Positions 55,655 through 62,932 of a stretch of DNA of 64,000 nucleotides are shown piece by piece. This DNA is from Cohnella zeiphila (GTDB lineage: Bacteria; Bacillota; Bacilli; Paenibacillales; Paenibacillaceae): contig NZ_JACJVO010000021.1 of assembly GCF_014212055.1 (NCBI RefSeq), forward strand, positions 62,001 through 126,000, read 5' to 3'. Each line of letters begins with the position of its first letter. Position 1 is the stretch's first letter. Under the pieces are notes generated by a model that ran no database searches, was not told where the DNA came from, and saw only the letters and a list, made by a program, of their open reading frames with translations. Both the position numbers and the translations under genes were made by a program.

Positions 55655-56254
55655 ATGAATATCGGATTGACCGGAGGGATCGCCACCGGCAAGAGCACCG
55701 TCAGCCGCCTGTTCACGGAGCGGGGGGCGGCGCTGGTGGATCTGGACGTGATTGCCCGGGAGATCGTGGAGCCCGGGCAGGCTCCTTTGTCGCAGATCGC
55801 GGAACGGTTCGGACAAGCCGTTCTGCAGGAGGATGGCACGCTCAACCGGCGCAAGCTGGGAGAGATCGTGTTCGCGGACGAGAACGAGCGGAGAGCGCTG
55901 GAGGCGATCACTCACCCCGCCATTCGGACCCGGATGCGCGCGCGGATGGACGCGCTGCAAAACGAGCGGCCGGACAGGCTGGTCGTCGTCGACGTTCCGC
56001 TGCTGTTCGAATCTTCGCTTCAGTCCTATTTTGAACAAGTGGTCGTCGTTTATGTCCCCCGGACCGTGCAGCTTGAGCGGCTGATGAAGCGGGACGGGCT
56101 CTCCCGGGAGGATGCCGAGCGAAGGCTGGCGGCCCAAATGGACATCGAGGAGAAGAAGCGTCTCGCCGATCGGGTCATCGACAACAGCTTCGGCGTGGAA
56201 CGAACGGCGGAACAGATCGACCTTCTTCTTCGGGACAAAGGTTTGCCGGTATGA
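55655..56254 (+). CDS. coaE: Dephospho-CoA kinase
   Basis: 199 residues. P-loop GLTGGIATGKST, VDLDVIAREIVEPG, HPAIRTRMR, VVVDVPLLFES. It catalyses the last step of coenzyme A synthesis. The stop overlaps the start of the transglycosylase gene (ATGA). Confidence 0.95.
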   Translation: MNIGLTGGIATGKSTVSRLFTERGAALVDLDVIAREIVEPGQAPLSQIAERFGQAVLQEDGTLNRRKLGEIVFADENERRALEAITHPAIRTRMRARMDALQNERPDRLVVVDVPLLFESSLQSYFEQVVVVYVPRTVQLERLMKRDGLSREDAERRLAAQMDIEEKKRLADRVIDNSFGVERTAEQIDLLLRDKGLPV

Positions 56255-56826
56255 AGCGAAAACCGAAAAAAATTCGCAAACGGGTCGTCTTGCTGCTGCT
56301 CCTCGTCGTGGTCGGATTGTTGTTCGTTCAGTCGGAGTGGCTTGGCAGAACGATCTATCCGATTTACTATAAAGAGGAAATCAAGAAAAACGCAGAAATA
56401 TACCGTCTCGATCCGCTGCTTATCGCGTCGATCATCCGGGTCGAATCGAATTTCAAGCCGGATGCCGTATCGCCCAAAGGGGCTCTCGGAATCATGCAGG
56501 TGATGCCCGATACGGCGGAATGGATCATGAAAAACGAAGAAATGAATTCGATTACGATCGACGACGTCAGCCACGACCCCAACGCGGGCATCCAGGTCGG
56601 GACCTGGTACTTGCAGAGCTTGCTCAAACAGTTCGGCGGCAATCTGGCGTTGTCGCTCGCAGCCTACAATGCCGGGCCGGGCAAAGTGAAACAGTGGGTC
56701 GACGGCAAGGTGTGGGACGGAGACGAGGATAAGCTGGAGGACATCCCGTACGGAGAGACGAAACGGTACGTTCAGCGGGTTCTTTACTTTTATAATAAGT
56801 ACAAGCAGGTTCATCGGAACTTATAA
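56251..56826 (+). CDS. Membrane-anchored lytic transglycosylase
   Basis: 191 residues: very basic N-terminus, one membrane helix (~12-27), then a family 1 SLT domain with the catalytic Glu in RVESNFKPDAVSPKGALGIMQVMP and the AAYNAGPGKV motif. Cleaves peptidoglycan glycan strands. Coupled to coaE by overlap; in this group such genes are thought to work in cell-wall or spore remodelling. Confidence 0.9.
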   Translation: MKRKPKKIRKRVVLLLLLVVVGLLFVQSEWLGRTIYPIYYKEEIKKNAEIYRLDPLLIASIIRVESNFKPDAVSPKGALGIMQVMPDTAEWIMKNEEMNSITIDDVSHDPNAGIQVGTWYLQSLLKQFGGNLALSLAAYNAGPGKVKQWVDGKVWDGDEDKLEDIPYGETKRYVQRVLYFYNKYKQVHRNL

Positions 56827-56840
56827 TCGTTTCTCGCGTT

Positions 56841-56885
56841 AAAGAAGAAAGCCTTGAAGCGGTTGGGCTTCAAGACCTTCTCTTT
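56841..56885. terminator. Bidirectional terminator
   Basis: AAAGAAGAAAGCCTTGAAG-cggttggg-CTTCAAGACCTTCTCTTT. Serves the transglycosylase gene and the convergent spore protein gene. Confidence 0.75.
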
Positions 56886-56900
56886 ATTGAATGCGATTCA

Positions 56901-57122
56901 TTACCTGGATTGACCGGCAAGTTGCTGCTCGGCGATCTGAACCAGACGCTTCGTGATTTGGCCCCCGATATGGCCAGTGTCGCGAGTTACCATGTTGCCA
57001 TAGTAACCGTCTTGCGGCAGGGCGATACCGAGTTCTTGAGCCACTTCATATTTCAGTTGGTCCAGCGCTCCGAAAGCTTGAGGGACGACCAGCTGGTTAC
57101 TGCTGCGGGATCCTGCACCCAT
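56901..57122 (-). CDS. Alpha/beta-type small acid-soluble spore protein
   Basis: 73 residues with both SASP signatures: QLKYEVAQELGI (with the GPR protease site region) and DTGHIGGQITKRLVQIAEQQL, though the usual GE(M/I)T is reshaped. Binds and protects spore DNA. The ATG at 57122 is chosen because AAGGAGG lies 8 bp before it; the GTG 9 bp earlier overlaps that site. Confidence 0.92.
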   Translation of the reverse strand: MGAGSRSSNQLVVPQAFGALDQLKYEVAQELGIALPQDGYYGNMVTRDTGHIGGQITKRLVQIAEQQLAGQSR

Positions 57123-57151
57123 GTTGTTCACCTCCTTGCGGTTGGTACAAG

Positions 57152-57175
57152 TATTATGTGCACGAATTCAAAGAT
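57152..57175 (-). promoter_or_regulatory. Forespore (sigma-G type) promoter of the spore protein gene
   Basis: On the minus strand CATAATA (57158-57152) fits the sigma-G -10 (CATxxTA), about 30 bp before the gene; a loose -35 (ACATG) lies about 17 bp upstream. Confidence 0.45.
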
Positions 57176-57252
57176 CATGTAAGGGAAGACATGGGAAAAT
57201 TTGAACGGGACAAGCAAGGCTGGTCCCAATCATGAGGGAGGTTGAGAAGAAA

Positions 57253-57714
57253 GTGAAGTGCCCATTCTGCGACTACAACGGAACGAAGGTGCTGGACTCC
57301 CGGCCGGCCAACGACAACAAGTCGATCCGCCGCCGCCGCGAATGCGAGCAGTGCAGCCGCCGGTTCACGACGTTCGAGATGGTCGAGGAGACGCCGCTGA
57401 TCGTCATCAAAAAAGACGGCGGCCGCGAAGAGTTCAGCCGCGACAAAGTGCTGCGGGGTCTGCTGCGCTCCTGCGAGAAGCGTCCGGTCTCGATCGAGCA
57501 GCTCGAAGTCATCGTCTCTAATGTAGAGAGGGAACTGCGCAATACCGCCAATCCCGAGATCGAGAGCCGCGTTATCGGCGAATTGCTCATGGAACAGCTG
57601 TATGCGGTCGACGAAGTCGCCTACGTCCGTTTCGCGTCGGTGTACCGCCAGTTCAAGGACATCAACATGTTCCTTAAAGAGTTGAATTCGCTGATCAACA
57701 AGCACGGCATATAA
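57253..57714 (+). CDS. nrdR: Transcriptional repressor NrdR
   Basis: 153 residues. Zinc ribbon [13 protein letters not shown]...[12 protein letters not shown] followed by the ATP-cone domain ([29 protein letters not shown]). Represses ribonucleotide reductase genes in response to dATP/ATP. The GTG at 57253 gives the canonical (M)KCPFC start and usual length; an ATG 21 bases upstream would add seven residues. Confidence 0.94.
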   Translation: MKCPFCDYNGTKVLDSRPANDNKSIRRRRECEQCSRRFTTFEMVEETPLIVIKKDGGREEFSRDKVLRGLLRSCEKRPVSIEQLEVIVSNVERELRNTANPEIESRVIGELLMEQLYAVDEVAYVRFASVYRQFKDINMFLKELNSLINKHGI

Positions 57715-57803
57715 GAAGGATGGCAGGCGAGCGGACGGGATGGCGGGCCCCCTCTGACGGGGCGCGCCTGCCGCGTGAAATTAGCCAAATTCTGATCGTC
57801 ACG

Positions 57804-57833
57804 TTGACAGTCCCCCATTCGCTGTGCTATTAT
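57804..57833 (+). promoter_or_regulatory. Strong promoter of the tRNA region
   Basis: TTGACA - 18 bp - TATTAT, 34 bp upstream of the tRNA-Ala 5' fragment and 132 bp upstream of the intact tRNA-Ala. Confidence 0.75.
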
Positions 57834-57867
57834 CAATCTTGTCGTCACGAATCGTGAACGAACGTTT

Positions 57868-57894
57868 GGGGATTTAGCTCAGCTGGGAGAACGC
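57868..57894 (+). pseudogene. tRNA-Ala 5' fragment
   Basis: 27 bases identical to the first part of the tRNA-Ala gene 98 bp downstream, except for one change (GAGAACGC for GAGAGCGC). The match ends after the D-arm and AT-rich sequence follows. It sits where the promoter expects the tRNA. Confidence 0.85.
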
Positions 57895-57965
57895 GTTAGC
57901 CGAGTTCACTACCCAAAAGTGAAATTAATAACAGTTTGTAACAAATTCCTTAAATGGAAATATTT

Positions 57966-58041
57966 GGGGATTTAGCTCAGCTGGGAGAGCGCATCGCTGG
58001 CAGCGATGAGGTCAGGGGTTCGATCCCCCTAATCTCCACCA
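57966..58041 (+). tRNA. tRNA-Ala (GGC)
   Basis: 76 bases including encoded CCA. Acceptor GGGGATT/AATCTCC with the G3-U70 pair that specifies alanine; anticodon stem CATCG/CGATG with loop CTGGCAG; T-arm GGTTCGATCC. Confidence 0.97.
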
Positions 58042-58053
58042 AAACAAAAATGA

Positions 58054-58082
58054 CAGCCCTCCATTGATTGGAGGGCTTTTGC
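58054..58082 (+). terminator. Terminator after tRNA-Ala
   Basis: CAGCCCTCC-attgatt-GGAGGGCT then TTTG. Confidence 0.85.
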
Positions 58083-58128
58083 GTGATGGCTATGATTCAC
58101 AATTTACACCGTGATGGTTTATGGGGAA

Positions 58129-58391
58129 AATTGAATATGCTTAGTAGGTGCGCCATTAGCGCGGCAACAATTTAACGCGTACATCGGCTCTCAGCCAGCA
58201 CGGTGATTGGGGTTCTTGTGAAATGGCCACCGCGCCAAACAAGCGCAAGACACACCAATCACGGAAATTCCCTCAAAAGTTTGGCGTACCCCGCTAAAGA
58301 AATCTTTAGCGCGGCCGACATAGGCGCGGCTGGTGTGTCGACCATAACTCTCCAGGGGAAGAGAGTCAAGTCAAGGAACAATTGAATATGC
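58129..58391. repeat. Insertion-like segment flanked by 12-bp direct repeats
   Basis: AATTGAATATGC occurs at 58129-58140 and again at 58380-58391, the second copy running into the first two bases of tRNA-Leu. Between them (~240 bp) there are several inverted repeats: CGCTAAAG-aaat-CTTTAGCG (58292-58311), GGTGATTGG/CCAATCAC (58202/58256) and ACACACCA/TGGTGTGT (58250/58331). No gene is evident. It could be a small mobile element or a structured RNA region. Confidence 0.5.
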
Positions 58392-58476
58392 GGTCGTGGC
58401 GGAATTGGCAGACGCGCTGGCTTCAGGTGCCAGTGGTAGCAATACCGTGGAGGTTCGAGTCCTCTTGACCGCACCA
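58390..58476 (+). tRNA. tRNA-Leu (CAG)
   Basis: 87 bases including encoded CCA. Acceptor GCGGTCG/TGACCGC; anticodon stem CTGGC/GCCAG with loop TTCAGGT (anticodon CAG); long variable arm; T-arm GGAGGTTCGAGTCCTC. Confidence 0.96.
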
Positions 58477-58488
58477 TCCCCTCAAACT

Positions 58489-58515
58489 AAACTCTTCTTC
58501 GGAAGGGTTTTTATT
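58489..58515 (+). terminator. Terminator after tRNA-Leu
   Basis: AACTCTTC-ttcg-GAAGGGTT then TTTATTTTT. Confidence 0.8.
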
Positions 58516-58581
58516 TTTATCGAAATTAGTTTATTTTTCTTCGAATTTTGAAAAGATGCAGACAACTGATTGGGTGAAACC

Positions 58582-58608
58582 CATGGAGGTTCGAGCCCTC
58601 TCACCGGT
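58582..58608 (+). pseudogene. tRNA-Leu 3' remnant (T-arm), att-like
   Basis: CATGGAGGTTCGAGCCCTCT repeats the T-arm region of tRNA-Leu (GTGGAGGTTCGAGTCCTCT at 58447) with one change inside the core. The acceptor part has diverged (CACCGGTA). It lies at the GC-to-AT transition. Confidence 0.6.
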
Positions 58609-58626
58609 ATCGCATTAACCAGATTA

Positions 58627-58660
58627 GTTCATTGGAGATTATCTCTAATGAGCTTTTTTT
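58627..58660 (+). terminator. Terminator-like hairpin at the edge of the AT-rich island
   Basis: TTCATTGGAGA-tta-TCTCTAATGA-GC then TTTTTTTATTTTTT. A 10-bp stem with one G-T pair. Confidence 0.75.
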
Positions 58661-58936
58661 ATTTTTTGATAATCCACTCATCATTTACACAGACGTAATC
58701 TTAATAGGCTGCACAATACGAAATCTTTACCCACCTGCTTGTTTTACCAAGGCTTTATTTATCAAAGTCTTGGACTGCCGCTATTTCTTTAAAAACCAGT
58801 CTTCTTTTTCTACTTCTAAACAAGGTTTTACAAAATTCAACATTAGTTTGAAAGGAGTAGGTATATAGATGTGGAATTATATAGTGATACGTAGTTCTAT
58901 TGTCTAATCAGGTCGGACAGAGAGGGGTATCGTATT
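58661..58936. other. AT-rich leader of the defence operon
   Basis: 276 bp with no convincing gene. It contains scattered AT-rich -10 like sequences (TATATAG at 58862, TATAGT at 58880), but no -35 at a good distance, so I do not call a promoter. The ribosome site of the next gene (GAGAGGGG) is at 58919. Confidence 0.4.
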
Positions 58937-61024
58937 ATGTTTTTACGACAGCTGAATATTTGGAATTTTAGAAAGTACGGGGTGTCTACACAGGATAGCA
59001 AATTACCAGGATTGGTTGTTTTGTTTAATGAAAGTTTTAACTTACTAATTGGGGAAAACGATTCAGGAAAAACAGCAATAATTGATGCCATAAAAATCAC
59101 TTTAGGTACCTCAAGTGAAGACTCATTTCGTATATCTGAAAGTGATTTTCATGTTGATATAGCCGGTAATACGGCTCAGGAGATAAAAATCGAATGTATT
59201 TTTTCGGGATTGTCGGAGAAAGAAGCAGGAATTTTTCTGGAATGGCTTACTTTTGATAAAGATGGGAAATATGAACTACAAGTCAGAGTGACAGCAAAAA
59301 AAGTGAAAAGTGATTTACTCTCCAGCGAAAGAATAGAAAGAACAATTAAAGCTGGCCCTGAAAATGCTTCTACTAAACTAGAGGGACTTGCACGAGAGCT
59401 ACTGAAGTCAACATATCTCAAGCCACTTAGAGATGCTGAGAATGAGCTTAAACCAGGTGTAAGATCTAGACTCGCTCAGATCTTAAAAAACCATAGAGCG
59501 TTTAGGAGGATTGATTTACTTGAAAAGCACCCTTTAGAAATTGCTTTTCAAGACGCTAATGATAAAGTCGAAGAGTTCTTTGATCTACCCTACTCAGATG
59601 GTGAAGATAAAACGATAAAATCTGAATTAACGGCTTATCTGGACAACTTTTTCAATGAACCAATGAATGGTGAAGAGAAACATGAATCTTATTTCAAAGT
59701 AACCCCGGTTAAACTGAATGAGATTTTAAAGAAATTAAGTCTTTTACTTGAGGATGTTCCATCAGGATTAGGTAGTTTGAATCTTTTATTTATAGCTGCT
59801 GAGCTTTTACTTCATGATGATGCACTTTCTATTGGACCCAATATTACACTAATTGAGGAGATTGAAGCTCATCTTCATCCTCAAGCGCAATTAAGATTGA
59901 TCAAATATTTACAGAAAAATTGGTCAGAGAGCTCGACAGGGGGGCAGTTTATATTAACTACCCATAGTACAACACTGGCAGCATCTACTAAGCTCGAACA
60001 TATTATACTAGTGCATGATGGAACGGCATATCCAATGAATGGAGAAAATACGGAACTTGAGTTAGATGATTATAAATTTCTTGAACGTTTTCTAGACTCA
60101 ACAAAAGCTAATTTGTTTTTTGCAAAGGGGGTTATCTTTGTTGAGGGTGACGCGGAGAATTTATTAGTGCCTGCCATTGCTGAACTAATTGGACGGCCAC
60201 TACATAAATATGGGGTTTCCATTGTGAATATAGGTAATACTGCCTTTAACCGCTATGTTAATATCTATTCTCGGTCAGAAAAATGGTTGAATGATTTTCC
60301 TCCATTAAAGGTGCCAGTAGCAGTTATTACTGATGTGGATATAAAGCCAATGCCATATTACTATGATTCTGAAGAAAGTATCACGAGCGCAATATACATT
60401 ATTAGAAACGAGCATTTATCTTTTATTACTGAAAAAATGAATGTAGAAGAAGAAGATCTCATTCCTCTAGTTTTTCAATCATTTAGTACTAAGAAGGCTC
60501 TGACCGCTACTTTGGAAGTTTACTCTTCTGCTTTGTCGAGCAGCGATATAAATGAAATTGCTGATTTTATTAAAGAAGAGTTGTCGCAAGAGACTATTAA
60601 CTCCCTCAGAGAGAGTAAAGCTCGTACTTTAAGAGCGGAGTATGGTAATGATGACAATATTCAGGTTTTTGTGGCGGCAAATTGGACTTTAGAATACGAA
60701 ATAGCTATGAGTTCTCTTCGGAACGAATTATTGGATGCGATCCATAATGTTAAATATAAAAATCCTAGTAGTGAATCTAATTCAAGGAAATTATCAGATG
60801 TAAAACAGAAGATAGAAGATATCAGCTTTAGAGAAGCAGCGGCGTATGAAGTATATAAGCCGTTATTGGAGAAAAAAGTTTCAAAAGCTTCCGTAGCACA
60901 ACAGTTAGCTTTAGTGCTTCATGCAAATGATGAGGGTGCTAGAGAAAGGATAATTCAAGATGAATATCTAAAATACTTGCGGGAGGCTATTTATCATGTA
61001 ACTGGAGGGCCAAGTAATGATTGA
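58937..61024 (+). CDS. OLD-family ATPase/TOPRIM endonuclease, GajA-like
   Basis: 695 residues, AT-rich. N-terminal ABC-like ATPase: Walker A GENDSGKT (39-46), an insertion, then Walker B LIEEIEAHLHPQAQ (Glu307/308) and an H-loop LTTHSTTLAA. A C-terminal TOPRIM nuclease domain follows: VEGDAEN (Glu403) and DVD (Asp466/468). The overlap with a UvrD-like helicase gene (8 bp) is the Gabija arrangement, in which GajA nicks DNA when nucleotide pools fall during phage infection. From memory the founding GajA is about 580 residues, so this one carries an extra ~110, mostly in the C-terminal region. Confidence 0.85.
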   Translation: MFLRQLNIWNFRKYGVSTQDSKLPGLVVLFNESFNLLIGENDSGKTAIIDAIKITLGTSSEDSFRISESDFHVDIAGNTAQEIKIECIFSGLSEKEAGIFLEWLTFDKDGKYELQVRVTAKKVKSDLLSSERIERTIKAGPENASTKLEGLARELLKSTYLKPLRDAENELKPGVRSRLAQILKNHRAFRRIDLLEKHPLEIAFQDANDKVEEFFDLPYSDGEDKTIKSELTAYLDNFFNEPMNGEEKHESYFKVTPVKLNEILKKLSLLLEDVPSGLGSLNLLFIAAELLLHDDALSIGPNITLIEEIEAHLHPQAQLRLIKYLQKNWSESSTGGQFILTTHSTTLAASTKLEHIILVHDGTAYPMNGENTELELDDYKFLERFLDSTKANLFFAKGVIFVEGDAENLLVPAIAELIGRPLHKYGVSIVNIGNTAFNRYVNIYSRSEKWLNDFPPLKVPVAVITDVDIKPMPYYYDSEESITSAIYIIRNEHLSFITEKMNVEEEDLIPLVFQSFSTKKALTATLEVYSSALSSSDINEIADFIKEELSQETINSLRESKARTLRAEYGNDDNIQVFVAANWTLEYEIAMSSLRNELLDAIHNVKYKNPSSESNSRKLSDVKQKIEDISFREAAAYEVYKPLLEKKVSKASVAQQLALVLHANDEGARERIIQDEYLKYLREAIYHVTGGPSND

Positions 61025-62876
61025 TATCACTATTGAAGATATTATCGATGTGGAAACAGCCCTTCTAGGACAGACTAAGAGTTTCACTGAAGAACAAAGA
61101 AATATTATAGCCTACGGTAGATCCGGTGATGTGGTAGCTTGTCCAGGAAGTGGGAAAACCACTGTTTTGATTGCAAAAATTGCAATCATAATTAAAAAAA
61201 TAAAGGAAGCCGATTTAGATTATGGTATATGTGTTATCACACACACAAATGTCGGCGTTGAAGAGATTCTAAATAAATTAAAAATTCTAGGCATTAATGA
61301 TGTTTCATATCCTCATTTTATTGGAACAATTCATGAATTTTTAAACAGCTTTTTTTCGCTAAAAGCGTATTCTATCCTTATTAATCGTGAACGTTTTTTT
61401 TTCATAGAAAATGATGAGTATAAAGCTTACTTCTCTAATTTTTTTGAGAAGCATAAACCAGCTTGGTGGGGATTTGCCCCCCCTATTACTGCTGTAGATA
61501 GAACAAAACTTTCAATAGACAATAACACTAGAGAGATTTCGTTAGTAGGTTTTGAGGATAAAAGATATCACAGTGAGCTCCAAGAAACGTTTAAGGATAT
61601 GTTTTTTTCAGGTTACCTAAGACATAGTGATACAATAGCACTATCTAAGTGGTATATCGAAAATAATACAACGAAATTAAGCCGAGCGTTCCAAGCGAGA
61701 TTTAAATATTTTTTTATGGATGAAACACAAGATACTAGCATCGACCAATATCAATTAATAACAAGATTAATAGAAGGGAATAAAGAAACAGTAATACAAC
61801 GTTTCGGTGATCCATATCAAGCCCTTTATAATTTGTATTATGGTGAGCCTGATGCTTGGGAGCCTCCTGTAGAAGAACGGAAAGAAATAGCTACGAGTAA
61901 TAGATTTGGGGAAAAGATAGCGAAAATACTAAGAACAACCTGTATTGAAAGATACGATCATTTAGAAGGAAGCGAGATTGTTCCATCCTTAGAACCCCAT
62001 ATACTTCTGTATGATAATCAGGCAGAGGTACTTGAAGCATATGCGAGGTTGCTTAAAATATATGGATTACCGTTAATTGGTAAGAAAGTTTATGCAATTG
62101 CCCAACACCATGAAGCTGTTGGACATTATCACCAAGGGTACCAAAGATCCAAAAATGACGGTCAGAGGAAATCAAATTTTGCTGATTGTTTAGGACAAGT
62201 ATATAAAGTGATGTCGAAAACATTAAGAATGAAAAATCCCGCGAATCGCTCGAAGTATGCTTCCAATAGATTAAATGATTTGCTTAATAGCGAGTTTCCG
62301 TTGGCACACAACCAATTAAGAAGCCTCCTATCTGAGGTTATTAGACGAGTTTATTTATGTCAGGAATACAATTCAGAACTTGACCAATTTCACTTGTTAT
62401 ATGAAAAAATCATAACAGAAGATTTTCTATCTACTGTAGAAGCTATAGATACTAAGGCTGACGTCGAAAGTATTAAAAATTTTATCATTAGAATGTTTAC
62501 TGTTGAGACTCAAATTGAAACTATTGATAATAATAGGTTTAAACACCAGGATGTATTAATTCATTTAAATACAGTGCACGGAGTTAAAGGAGAAACGCAC
62601 TTATCTACATTGTTACTAGAGTCAACTGTTAGAACTGATTATTCTGATCTAGTTGGAATCATGCCTTTTTTATTAGGAAGTCATGATGAGGAGCTAACAA
62701 GAGTTGTAAAAATTAAGGACACACTTAAATTAGCGTATGTTGCTTTAAGTAGACCTACACATTTTGCGGGTATAGCGATTAATGAGAAGCACATAAGCTT
62801 AGAGGACATTCTAGTTGCAGAGCGACATGGGTGGAAAGTTCTTAAAACCAGAGAATTAATTTCTAGAAATAATTAG
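61017..62876 (+). CDS. UvrD/Rep-like superfamily 1 helicase, GajB-like
   Basis: 619 residues. Motif I CPGSGKTT (42-49), motif II DETQD (235-239), motif III-like FGDPYQALY, motif V HGVKGETHLSTLLLE, motif VI YVALSRPTHF (Arg579). The usual UvrD Q-motif is FTEEQRNII. It is coupled to the OLD gene by overlap. In Gabija, GajB forms a complex with GajA and senses DNA ends. It is longer than the founding GajB (about 490 residues from memory), with a longer region between motifs III and V. Confidence 0.87.
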   Translation: MIDITIEDIIDVETALLGQTKSFTEEQRNIIAYGRSGDVVACPGSGKTTVLIAKIAIIIKKIKEADLDYGICVITHTNVGVEEILNKLKILGINDVSYPHFIGTIHEFLNSFFSLKAYSILINRERFFFIENDEYKAYFSNFFEKHKPAWWGFAPPITAVDRTKLSIDNNTREISLVGFEDKRYHSELQETFKDMFFSGYLRHSDTIALSKWYIENNTTKLSRAFQARFKYFFMDETQDTSIDQYQLITRLIEGNKETVIQRFGDPYQALYNLYYGEPDAWEPPVEERKEIATSNRFGEKIAKILRTTCIERYDHLEGSEIVPSLEPHILLYDNQAEVLEAYARLLKIYGLPLIGKKVYAIAQHHEAVGHYHQGYQRSKNDGQRKSNFADCLGQVYKVMSKTLRMKNPANRSKYASNRLNDLLNSEFPLAHNQLRSLLSEVIRRVYLCQEYNSELDQFHLLYEKIITEDFLSTVEAIDTKADVESIKNFIIRMFTVETQIETIDNNRFKHQDVLIHLNTVHGVKGETHLSTLLLESTVRTDYSDLVGIMPFLLGSHDEELTRVVKIKDTLKLAYVALSRPTHFAGIAINEKHISLEDILVAERHGWKVLKTRELISRNN

Positions 62877-62932
62877 AGAAAAGATTTGGGTGAGTTTTTT
62901 TTTTAAATCGTTTATTAGCTAAGGAGCCTTTA

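Noticed and set aside
58203-58385. 60-codon frame between the tRNA genes
   Set aside because: It lies wholly within the inverted-repeat segment, lacks a ribosome site and resembles no protein.
58937-62876. A retron or DNA-modification-based system
   Set aside because: No reverse transcriptase, methyltransferase or Dnd-type gene is present; OLD plus UvrD in overlap points to a Gabija-like pair.
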